Shown here piece by piece: positions 1-5,599 of a stretch of 10,771 bases of DNA. The position numbers and the translations under genes are program-made. The DNA lies in contig DFSH01000041.1 of the NCBI GenBank assembly GCA_002378565.1, positions 7,658 to 18,428 of the forward strand. Reading direction: 5' to 3'. Numbering within the stretch: the first letter of the stretch is position 1; each line of letters begins with the position of its first letter. The notes below the pieces were generated by a model. It was not told the DNA's origin. It saw only the letters and a list, made by a program, of their open reading frames with translations, and did no database searches. Origin of the DNA: Flavobacteriales bacterium UBA3442 (GTDB taxonomy: Bacteria > Bacteroidota > Bacteroidia > Flavobacteriales > Schleiferiaceae).

Positions 1-44
1 CCTGCAGGTCCAGAGCCAATGATGAGGCAATCGTGTTGTTCCAT
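1..44 (-). CDS. trxB: Thioredoxin reductase, N-terminal fragment (runs off the left edge)
   Basis: Reading leftward from an ATG at 44-42 gives MEQHDCLIIGSGPAG before the window ends. The hydrophobic strand followed by GSGPAG is the FAD-binding Rossmann turn (GxGxxG), and the exact string CLIIGSGPAG is typical of bacterial thioredoxin reductase, the NADPH-dependent flavoenzyme that reduces thioredoxin in the cytoplasm. Only 14 complete codons are visible, so the NADPH domain and the CxxC redox centre cannot be checked. Another FAD/NAD(P) disulfide reductase is possible but less likely. There is no Shine-Dalgarno sequence. A good promoter -7 box lies only five bases upstream of the ATG, so the mRNA may be leaderless. 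The gene is divergent from the tRNA-Pro gene. Confidence 0.75.
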   Translation of the reverse strand, partial: MEQHDCLIIGSGPA

Positions 45-49
45 GGGGA

Positions 50-82
50 CAAATGTAAAAGTCAAAGCATTGATGACAGCAA
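50..82 (-). promoter_or_regulatory. Bacteroidota-type promoter for trxB
   Basis: On the minus strand, TTG (82-80) is followed after 22 bases by TACATTTG (57-50), an exact match to the Bacteroidota primary-sigma -7 consensus TAnnTTTG, with spacing inside the range reported for flavobacteria. Transcription should begin a few bases beyond position 50, that is at or next to the ATG at 44. The -33 TTG sits in one arm of the palindrome at 79-93. Confidence 0.55.
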
Positions 83-93
83 TGAATCATTGC
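79..93. repeat. 15-bp perfect palindrome at the centre of the divergent promoters
   Basis: GCAATGA and TCATTGC are perfect 7-base inverted arms around a single A at 86. One arm supplies the -33 TTG of the leftward trxB promoter and the other that of the rightward tRNA promoter, each exactly 22 bases from its own -7 box. The palindrome may simply result from two mirrored -33 elements. It could also be an operator through which one protein controls both promoters. Confidence 0.55.
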
Positions 94-122
94 TTTTTCT
101 CAACAGTCATAGCTTATATTTG
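90..122 (+). promoter_or_regulatory. Bacteroidota-type promoter for tRNA-Pro
   Basis: TTG at 90-92 is followed after 22 bases by TATATTTG at 115-122, an exact TAnnTTTG -7 box. The expected start point is around 127-130, only a few bases before the tRNA at 134, so the precursor would have a very short 5' leader. Confidence 0.6.
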
Positions 123-133
123 CCGACCTTCAT

Positions 134-206
134 CGGGATGTAGCTCAGGTGGTAGAGTACACGCCTGGGGGGCGTGTGGTCGCAGGTTCAAGTCCTGTCA
201 TCCCGA
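134..206 (+). tRNA. tRNA-Pro (anticodon GGG)
   Basis: A complete cloverleaf can be drawn. The acceptor stem is CGGGATG (134-140) with CATCCCG (199-205). The D arm is GCTC/GAGT around AGGTGGTA. The anticodon stem is CACGC (160-164) with GCGTG (172-176) and the 7-base loop CTGGGGG, giving anticodon GGG at 167-169. The T arm is GCAGG-TTCAAGT-CCTGT (182-198). The first pair is C1:G72 with discriminator A73, which is characteristic of bacterial proline tRNA and part of its identity set. It reads CCC and CCU codons. The 3' CCA is not encoded (ACACA follows), so it must be added after transcription. A terminator follows at once, so this is a single-gene transcript. Confidence 0.95.
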
Positions 207-217
207 CACAGTAACTG

Positions 218-249
218 AAAGACTTCCAAGAAATTGGAGGTCTTTTTTT
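218..249 (+). terminator. Rho-independent terminator after tRNA-Pro
   Basis: AAAGACTTCCAA (218-229) pairs with TTGGAGGTCTTT (234-245), with one T-G wobble, around a GAAA tetraloop (230-233). The T-run extends to 249. It lies 12 bases after the end of the tRNA. Confidence 0.88.
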
Positions 250-281
250 AGCTTTAAATGGATTATTTATGCATCTATGTA

Positions 282-311
282 TTGTTTTTGTTTATTGTTT
301 AATTACTTTTG
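282..311 (+). promoter_or_regulatory. Probable promoter of the receptor/DUF4249/msrB operon
   Basis: TTG (282-284), 19 bases, then TACTTTTG (304-311) matches the Bacteroidota TTG / TAnnTTTG pattern. Transcription from about 317 would leave a leader of about 85 bases to the ATG at 402, or about 130 to the ATG at 450. The -7 box overlaps a small perfect palindrome, TTTTGTT-A-AACAAAA (307-321), which could be a repressor site or chance in AT-rich DNA. The rest of 250-400 is AT-rich and I see nothing else in it. Confidence 0.45.
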
Positions 312-401
312 TTAAACAAAAAAACATCTGGCATGGTATTAGTAAATAGTTCGCCCTTATAAATCTCACAAGACCTTCTGCATTTACTGCTAATAATAAC
401 G

Positions 402-2840
402 ATGAAAAATCAAACTACTGAATCTTTTAAGGTGCTAAACTTTCTCAACATGAAAAACTGGCTTGCCATATTCAGCTTTCTACTAAGTGCGTCGATTACA
501 GCACAGAATGTTACCATCAGTGGTTACATGCGAGATGCTGCCACCGGAGAAGAGCTAATTAGTGTTCCAATTGTCAACCAGGACCGCCAAGGAACGGTAA
601 CCAATGTCTACGGTTTCTACTCTCTTACGATTCCTGCAGGTCAACAAACCTTTACAGTTAGCTATATCGGTTACGAGACTATCATTAAGAAAATAAATCT
701 CACTTCTAGCGAAACCTTCAACTTTGAAATGAAGGAATCTGCAAATCAATTGGTTGAGGTTCAGGTTACTGCAAAGAGGTTAGACGAAAACCTGAACAGT
801 GCAGAAATGTCTACAACTCAGCTGACTTCTAAGCAAATTAAAGCCATTCCACAATTTTTAGGTGAATTTGATGTCATCAGATCTATAACGCTTCTTCCTG
901 GTGTCACTACAGTTGGAGAAGGTGCAAGTGGGTTTAACGTTCGTGGTGGAAAAACAGATCAAAACTTGATTCTTTTAGACCAAGCTCCGGTATACAATAG
1001 TTCTCATATTTTCGGTTTTTTCTCAGTATTCAATGGTGATGCTGTTAGCGATTTGAAACTTTACAAGGGTGGAGTTCCAGCTGTATTTGGCGGTAGACTT
1101 TCATCAGTCTTGGACGTTCACCAGAAAGAAGGTAACACAAAAGAGTACGGTGGAACTATTGGTCTAGGCCTTCTATCTTCTCGCGTTATGTTTGAAGGGC
1201 CCTTAGTTAAAGACAAAGCAAGCTTTATGATAGCAGGCAGAAGGTCATATCAAGATTTGCTTCTTCGCTTGTCACCGGATGATGACATCAATACGATCGT
1301 TGCTAATTTTTACGACCTAAATGCAAAAGTGAATTACAAGTTCAATGACAAGAGCCGTTTATTTTTAAGTGCATATTATGGAAAGGATGCCTTTGGCGTT
1401 CCTGGACTTGTGCGTTTCAACTGGGGTAATTTAGGGTTGACTGGTCGATGGAATTACCTAATCAACGACAAACTGTTTTTGAATGTAAGTTCAATCTATT
1501 CAGATTATGATTATGCGATAGGATTTGACTTCCCAACGGCAAAAATTGATAATGTTGCATACATCAATAACCAATCAAATAAGGTAGCTTTCAGCTGGTT
1601 CCCTAATGCTAAGCACCAAGTCAACTTTGGCGCTGAAGCTACGGTTTATGATTTCGAGCCCTTCAGTGTAAGGGCTGATTTTATAGATAGCGCAATTGCA
1701 GATATTTCAATAGAACTGCAAAATGAATATGCAGTTGAACCATCTTTTTACATTGAAGACAACTGGAAGATAAACAACCGGTTAACTGTACGTGGTGGCT
1801 TGCGCTACAGCTCATTTTACAATATTGGCGCCCGTGATGTAGTCAACTATAACCCTACAAGTGCAGGTACTTATCGCAACGAAAGGATCATTGATACAAC
1901 AAGCTATAGCAGCGGTGATATCATATCAGCATTTGAGGGGCTTCAAGGCATAGAGCCACGTTTAGCAATTAACTATAGAAGCTCTGAAAACAGTTCGGTG
2001 AAACTTAGTTATAACCGTATGCGCCAGTACATACACTTGATCTCAAACACAACCTCTTCGTTGCCAATTGACACTTGGAGACCAGCAGGACAATACATCA
2101 AACCCGGTACGGCTGATCAAGTTGCCATAGGTGTAAACCGAAATTTTAAAAATGGCGAATGGCAATTGAGCCTTGAGACCTACTACAAGAGCATGCGCGA
2201 CCTGGTTGATTATAAAAACGGTGCGCAACCTACAGGTACAGATAACATCGAAGTTGATTTGATGACTGGTCGTGGGCGAAGCTATGGCTTAGAGGTTCAG
2301 TTAGACAAAAAGGTTGGTGCATTGACAGGTTGGATTGCTTATACTTTTAGTCGTTCAGAACTTCAAGTAGACATGGGTGCAACCCCTGATGAATGGATCA
2401 ACTTTGGTCAATGGTATTCAGCTGCTCAAGATAAACCACATGATATTGCAGTGGTTGCAGCTTATGCGTGGAAACCAAACATTAGCTTCTCAGGGTCGTT
2501 GATTTATCAAACAGGTAAGCCATACACTTACCCTGAATCTAAGACTGATTTTGAGGGCATACTTTACCCATTCTCCTTAACAAGGAATAACAATAGAACA
2601 CCAGCATATCATCGCTTGGACTTGAGTATGGACGTAAGAATACCTAACAAAAAAGACCGAAATTGGGAGGGGAGCTGGAATTTTGGTGTTTACAATGCCT
2701 ATGCACGCAAGAATGCATTCAGCATCTTTTTTGAAGAGGTGGTTGACAATAACGGTAATGCAACTGGAGAGACAAAGGCTACACAGCTTAGCATTTTCGC
2801 AACAGCCATTCCATCCATAACATATAATTTAAACTTTTAA
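402..2840 (+). CDS. TonB-dependent outer-membrane receptor with carboxypeptidase-regulatory-like domain
   Basis: This is an 812-residue outer-membrane transporter, energised by TonB-ExbBD, for an unknown ligand. A hydrophobic signal segment lies at about residues 17-35 (from MKNWLAIF, cleavage likely near ITA-Q35). A beta-sandwich of the CarboxypepD_reg-like type follows at about 37-112 (ISGYMRDAATGEELISVP, then YGFYSLTIPAG). The plug domain at about 130-240 carries the conserved FNVRGG (178-183) and LILLDQAPVYN. A 22-strand-type barrel fills the rest and ends in the terminal phenylalanine (YNLNF) favoured for BAM-dependent insertion. Met17 at position 450 begins a canonical signal peptide directly, so it may be the real start. 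From 402 the signal would have a 16-residue polar extension. The gene is followed six bases later by a DUF4249 lipoprotein, a common Bacteroidota pairing distinct from the SusC/SusD glycan systems. The substrate cannot be read from the sequence. Confidence 0.93.
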   Translation: MKNQTTESFKVLNFLNMKNWLAIFSFLLSASITAQNVTISGYMRDAATGEELISVPIVNQDRQGTVTNVYGFYSLTIPAGQQTFTVSYIGYETIIKKINLTSSETFNFEMKESANQLVEVQVTAKRLDENLNSAEMSTTQLTSKQIKAIPQFLGEFDVIRSITLLPGVTTVGEGASGFNVRGGKTDQNLILLDQAPVYNSSHIFGFFSVFNGDAVSDLKLYKGGVPAVFGGRLSSVLDVHQKEGNTKEYGGTIGLGLLSSRVMFEGPLVKDKASFMIAGRRSYQDLLLRLSPDDDINTIVANFYDLNAKVNYKFNDKSRLFLSAYYGKDAFGVPGLVRFNWGNLGLTGRWNYLINDKLFLNVSSIYSDYDYAIGFDFPTAKIDNVAYINNQSNKVAFSWFPNAKHQVNFGAEATVYDFEPFSVRADFIDSAIADISIELQNEYAVEPSFYIEDNWKINNRLTVRGGLRYSSFYNIGARDVVNYNPTSAGTYRNERIIDTTSYSSGDIISAFEGLQGIEPRLAINYRSSENSSVKLSYNRMRQYIHLISNTTSSLPIDTWRPAGQYIKPGTADQVAIGVNRNFKNGEWQLSLETYYKSMRDLVDYKNGAQPTGTDNIEVDLMTGRGRSYGLEVQLDKKVGALTGWIAYTFSRSELQVDMGATPDEWINFGQWYSAAQDKPHDIAVVAAYAWKPNISFSGSLIYQTGKPYTYPESKTDFEGILYPFSLTRNNNRTPAYHRLDLSMDVRIPNKKDRNWEGSWNFGVYNAYARKNAFSIFFEEVVDNNGNATGETKATQLSIFATAIPSITYNLNF

Positions 2841-2846
2841 TAGAAC

Positions 2847-3815
2847 ATGAAAAAAATTGCACTCATTGCGGCTACGGCCATTGCATTCACTTCATGTGAA
2901 ACTGACGTTACAGATCGTGTTAGAACTGATGTTTATAATAGCTCATCTGCTGTTAGCATCAGCGGAGCTGTAACCAACGTAGATACTCTTGGTACTTATG
3001 TGGAATTAAAGTTAAGCAACCCATACTTAGACAATGGAGCGCTTCAGGGAATTGTAGGGGCAAGCATCCAACTGTTTGATGGTGACTCTTTAATGGGTGC
3101 ATTGACAGAAGAAAGTGGCGGACGTTATGGGGAAGTAGCTTTTAAGAGCTTGCCATCTCACAGTTATCGCATAGAAGTAGTTATTCCACCAACCTATGGC
3201 GAAGCCTCAGGTGTGTGGGAAAGCACTTTAGATGAGTGCAAGGCACCATTCACATTGGTGTTTCCCCTGTTTCCCATCCTTGAAGGGGATAGCGTGTACT
3301 ATGACTTCAATTTGGATGATACGGTAAATTACGCAGATGTAGATTCTGCATATTATAGCCCATACCAATTCTTTGACGACCCTGTAGGTAAAGGGAATGG
3401 TTACTGGGTAAAGTCATATGCTACGACTAAAATATATGCGCCCAATGGACAGGCAGGACCTTTTGATCCTCAACAGACAGAGGTAAGTTTACCCGCCAGT
3501 ATCAATTTATACAATGACGATGAGTACATTGAGGGACAGCGGATTGCTAGATTAAACTTTATTGGTCCTCCCTATACGGTCTACAGGGATACGTTAATTA
3601 AAATTGTTTATGAGACACGAACGGCATCGCCTCAGCTATACAAATTCCTAGAAATCATGAGCGGGAACGTAAATAATGGTGGTTTGTTTAGTGTGCCTTA
3701 CAGCCCGCAAATTGGTAATATTAGAAGGCAAGATGACACAACGGTATTTGGACTTGGTTATTTTTATGCAACCTCGGTTAGATTTGATAGCATAACCATG
3801 TCTCACCCATTCTAA
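2847..3815 (+). CDS. DUF4249 family lipoprotein
   Basis: This is a 322-residue exported lipoprotein. The N-terminus MKKIALIAATAIAFTSC is a lysine-rich, hydrophobic signal ending in a lipobox with the lipidated cysteine at residue 17. The body fits the DUF4249 family in length and layout: an early beta-rich segment (AVSISGAVTNVD, then VGASIQLFDGDSL and GGRYGEVAF) and a later part rich in aromatic residues. Such proteins are typically encoded directly beside TonB-dependent receptors and probably work with them at the outer membrane, but no biochemical role is established that I know of. It starts six bases after the receptor gene stops, and its TAA shares its last A with the ATG of msrB, so translation of the two is probably coupled. 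The family call rests on recognition and context, not on a search. Confidence 0.8.
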   Translation: MKKIALIAATAIAFTSCETDVTDRVRTDVYNSSSAVSISGAVTNVDTLGTYVELKLSNPYLDNGALQGIVGASIQLFDGDSLMGALTEESGGRYGEVAFKSLPSHSYRIEVVIPPTYGEASGVWESTLDECKAPFTLVFPLFPILEGDSVYYDFNLDDTVNYADVDSAYYSPYQFFDDPVGKGNGYWVKSYATTKIYAPNGQAGPFDPQQTEVSLPASINLYNDDEYIEGQRIARLNFIGPPYTVYRDTLIKIVYETRTASPQLYKFLEIMSGNVNNGGLFSVPYSPQIGNIRRQDDTTVFGLGYFYATSVRFDSITMSHPF

Positions 3816-4297
3816 TGAAAAAATACATTCTCGGGTCACTGCTATTTTTTTCCATTATTCAATGCCAATCTCAAACAATTGCTAAAATGTCTGATTTCAA
3901 GCCTGAAATAGTTAAAGATGAATCTCAATGGCTCAAGGAGTTAGGTCCTGAAAAATTTAGGATTCTTCGTCAAAAAGGAACAGAATATCCTGGTACTGGC
4001 GAGTTTGATCAACACGTCAAACGAGGGATTTATAGCTGTTCCGGCTGTGGCACTGAATTGTTTGAATCCTCATCAAAATTTGATGCCCATTGTGGGTGGC
4101 CCAGCTTTGATAAAGAGGTTAGAGAAGGGGCCATAACAGAAATACGTGACGTCAGTGGTGGAATGGTCAGAACGGAGATACTGTGCACCAAATGCGGCGG
4201 ACACCTCGGGCATGTGTTTGATGATGGGCCAACAGAAACGAAACTAAGGTATTGCGTTAACAGCCTAAGCCTAAGCTTTGACCCTGAAGAAAAATAA
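3815..4297 (+). CDS. msrB: Peptide-methionine (R)-S-oxide reductase MsrB, exported lipoprotein form
   Basis: The 160-residue protein reduces the R-epimer of methionine sulfoxide in oxidised proteins. An N-terminal signal MKKYILGSLLFFSIIQC ends in a lipobox cysteine at residue 17, so the mature enzyme should be membrane-anchored outside the cytoplasm rather than cytosolic. The MsrB fold is complete. Zinc cysteines are at 75 and 78 (CSGC) and 124 and 127 (CTKC). GWPSF lies at 94-98 and HLGHVFDDGP at 130-139. The catalytic cysteine is Cys147 in RYCVNSLSLSF. Cys93 lies 54 residues before it, where many MsrBs keep the resolving cysteine used for thioredoxin-type recycling, so a matching extracytoplasmic reductant would be needed. 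The gene overlaps the DUF4249 stop codon by one base and is the last gene of this operon. The following 100 bases contain only a weak hairpin (4300-4320) without a T-run. Confidence 0.95.
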   Translation: MKKYILGSLLFFSIIQCQSQTIAKMSDFKPEIVKDESQWLKELGPEKFRILRQKGTEYPGTGEFDQHVKRGIYSCSGCGTELFESSSKFDAHCGWPSFDKEVREGAITEIRDVSGGMVRTEILCTKCGGHLGHVFDDGPTETKLRYCVNSLSLSFDPEEK

Positions 4298-4395
4298 CAC
4301 ATGACCGTGGCTTAGTCATGCTAGCTCCTGTGAAGCGGTGAGCATCTGTTATTCATGAAGGTTGAGTGCCGCAATGAAACCGAAAAGTCTGGCAC

Positions 4396-4424
4396 AAAAA
4401 AAGACCCCTACCGAAGCAGGGGTC
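4396..4424 (-). terminator. UUCG-capped terminator for the leftward lipoprotein gene
   Basis: On the minus strand GACCCCTGC pairs with GTAGGGGTC (nine pairs, one G-T) around a TTCG loop closed by C-G, the very stable cUUCGg cap. Seven Ts follow at 4402-4396. The plus strand lacks a T-run on the other side, so it terminates leftward transcription from the gene ending at 4463. Confidence 0.9.
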
Positions 4425-4462
4425 CCATCGATGATGCCAAGTAGTAGGCAAAGTGTATGTTA

Positions 4463-4969
4463 CTAGTCTTCTACTTTTGTTAATTCTCTTTTTGTTTGGT
4501 GCCAAGAGATTAGCTTTCCATTTTCAATTTGATACCACTCTTCGTATACGCCACTTGTACCCGTGAACCGTGCATTCACATATTCTCCTCTTGGCTTATC
4601 AGTGCCGGTTGGTTTAACAGAAAAAGCGTAATTAATAGTCCATCCCCATTCTTCTCCATTCTGAACAACAGATTCTTGATAATCAGCTTCTATCATGTCA
4701 GCAAAAGCTTGTCCGCCAATTAAAACTTCACCGTTTTCTCTAACTAATTCTGCGTCTTCAGCAACCAGGGATTTAATTACATCATAATCTCTAGCCTGCC
4801 AAGCTTGATCAATGGTTAAAAATACGTCAACTGATTCTTGACTTCCCATTGTAACGAGTTCTCCCTCAGTTGATGTAAAGCCATTTGATGGAGCTTCAGC
4901 GGTTTGACAGCATTCAGAGCAAGAAGCAAAGGCAAAAGTGAGAATGAATAAAAGAAGGTAATTTTTCAT
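4463..4969 (-). CDS. Small lipoprotein with SnoaL/DUF4440-like (NTF2-like) domain
   Basis: The 168-residue protein begins MKNYLLLFILTFAFASC, a lipoprotein signal with the lipidated cysteine at residue 17. Two more cysteines follow at once (SECCQT), which is unusual. From about residue 45 the pattern fits an NTF2-like cone fold of the SnoaL/DUF4440 kind. A helix with DQAWQARDYDVIKSLVAEDAELV is followed by a GG turn and a helix (IGGQAFADMI). Beta strands then end in YEEWYQIENGKLISWHQTK, like the typical closing motif of these domains. The superfamily covers both enzymes and non-catalytic ligand binders, so no function is assigned. It is transcribed alone and leftward, has its own terminator, and is convergent with msrB. 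Confidence 0.8.
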   Translation of the reverse strand: MKNYLLLFILTFAFASCSECCQTAEAPSNGFTSTEGELVTMGSQESVDVFLTIDQAWQARDYDVIKSLVAEDAELVRENGEVLIGGQAFADMIEADYQESVVQNGEEWGWTINYAFSVKPTGTDKPRGEYVNARFTGTSGVYEEWYQIENGKLISWHQTKRELTKVED

Positions 4970-4993
4970 GTATGTGATTTTAAGATAGTGGCA

Positions 4994-5001
4994 CTAAGGT
5001 A
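4994..5001 (-). promoter_or_regulatory. Weak -7 box candidate for the NTF2-like lipoprotein gene
   Basis: TACCTTAG on the minus strand differs from TAnnTTTG at one position and lies 24 bases before the ATG at 4969. I found no clear TTG at the expected distance, so this is only a candidate. Confidence 0.25.
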
Positions 5002-5025
5002 GTAAAACTCAGGTATGCTAAAGTG

Positions 5026-5104
5026 TGATACTATGCAGGTATCATGAACAGGAGGCATTGATAAGGGGGCACTTCACCTTATGGTTGCAGGTTTACGTCT
5101 GCAA
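5026..5104. repeat. Three adjacent small inverted repeats between two leftward genes
   Basis: There are three perfect 6-bp inverted repeats in 79 bases. TGATAC/GTATCA lies at 5026-5031/5039-5044, ATAAGG/CCTTAT at 5061-5066/5077-5082, and TTGCAG/CTGCAA at 5085-5090/5099-5104. The last lies three bases after the stop codon of the gene at 5107-5421 and could help end its transcript or protect its 3' end, although no T-run follows. The first lies upstream of the lipoprotein gene promoter region. Function unknown. Confidence 0.45.
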
Positions 5105-5106
5105 GA

Positions 5107-5421
5107 TTATTGTTGATTGCTGCCTTCTGGTCCGCTTAGCACGATGACACGACCAAACACTCCAACCGTTACAAGAGGATCAACATCATCTAGCTGAATG
5201 AGGGCATCTTCTGCATTCAAGTCATTGCTTGCGACACTAAATAGCCCATAATCTGAATAGGTCATCTGATAATTCAGCGCAGAACCAATCAATTGTTCCA
5301 GGATATTTGTTCCCATGAGGCTTTTGCGATAACTGCGGTGATCTGCTTCTGAGGGATTGGAGATGAATGCCAATCCGCAGGCAGCAAGTAAAATAAGTAA
5401 AGAGATATGCTTGTTCTTCAT
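5107..5421 (-). CDS. Small secreted protein or lipoprotein of unknown function
   Basis: This is a 104-residue protein that I do not recognise. The N-terminus MKNKHISLLILLAACGLAF is a clear export signal. It contains LAAC-G at residues 12-16, which would make Cys15 a lipobox cysteine. Cleavage by signal peptidase I near SEA-D27 is also possible because the hydrophobic stretch continues past the cysteine. The mature part has a YRKSLMGTNILEQLIG helix, a central tyrosine-containing segment, an acidic ALIQLDDVDPLVTVG, and a C-terminal hydrophobic VFGRVIVLSGPEG. The start is supported by an exact -7 box 20 bases upstream and by the signal sequence. It may be co-transcribed with the lipoprotein gene 137 bases downstream, but the hairpins between them argue for separate transcripts. 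Confidence 0.65.
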   Translation of the reverse strand: MKNKHISLLILLAACGLAFISNPSEADHRSYRKSLMGTNILEQLIGSALNYQMTYSDYGLFSVASNDLNAEDALIQLDDVDPLVTVGVFGRVIVLSGPEGSNQQ

Positions 5422-5440
5422 GATATGTCGGTTAAGAAGG

Positions 5441-5448
5441 CAAAGGTA
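5441..5448 (-). promoter_or_regulatory. -7 promoter element of the small secreted-protein gene
   Basis: TACCTTTG on the minus strand matches TAnnTTTG exactly, with its last base 19 bases before the ATG at 5421. No TTG is present 17-23 bases further upstream (a TTTA is), so the -33 element is weak. Positions 5449-5570 are AT-rich. Apart from a palindrome, AATAAC-TTA-GTTATT at 5551-5565, I see nothing else in them. Confidence 0.4.
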
Positions 5449-5599
5449 CAGGTTTCATTTTTCAGATAAATGATCGATACATGTTCAAACAAGTAAAATG
5501 CATGAACTTTAACTACGTAAAAATCAATAATATAATTAGTAATAAAAAAAAATAACTTAGTTATTAACAAACCTATGAACAATGAAAAAAAAGGCTACA

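Noticed and set aside
19..315. 98-codon rightward frame across the tRNA
   Set aside because: It runs through the trxB start, the tRNA-Pro and its terminator, so it is a chance frame.
4300..4320. CATGAC/GTCATG hairpin just after msrB as a terminator
   Set aside because: It has a 6-bp stem with a 9-base loop and no T-run. Termination of the rightward operon is unresolved.
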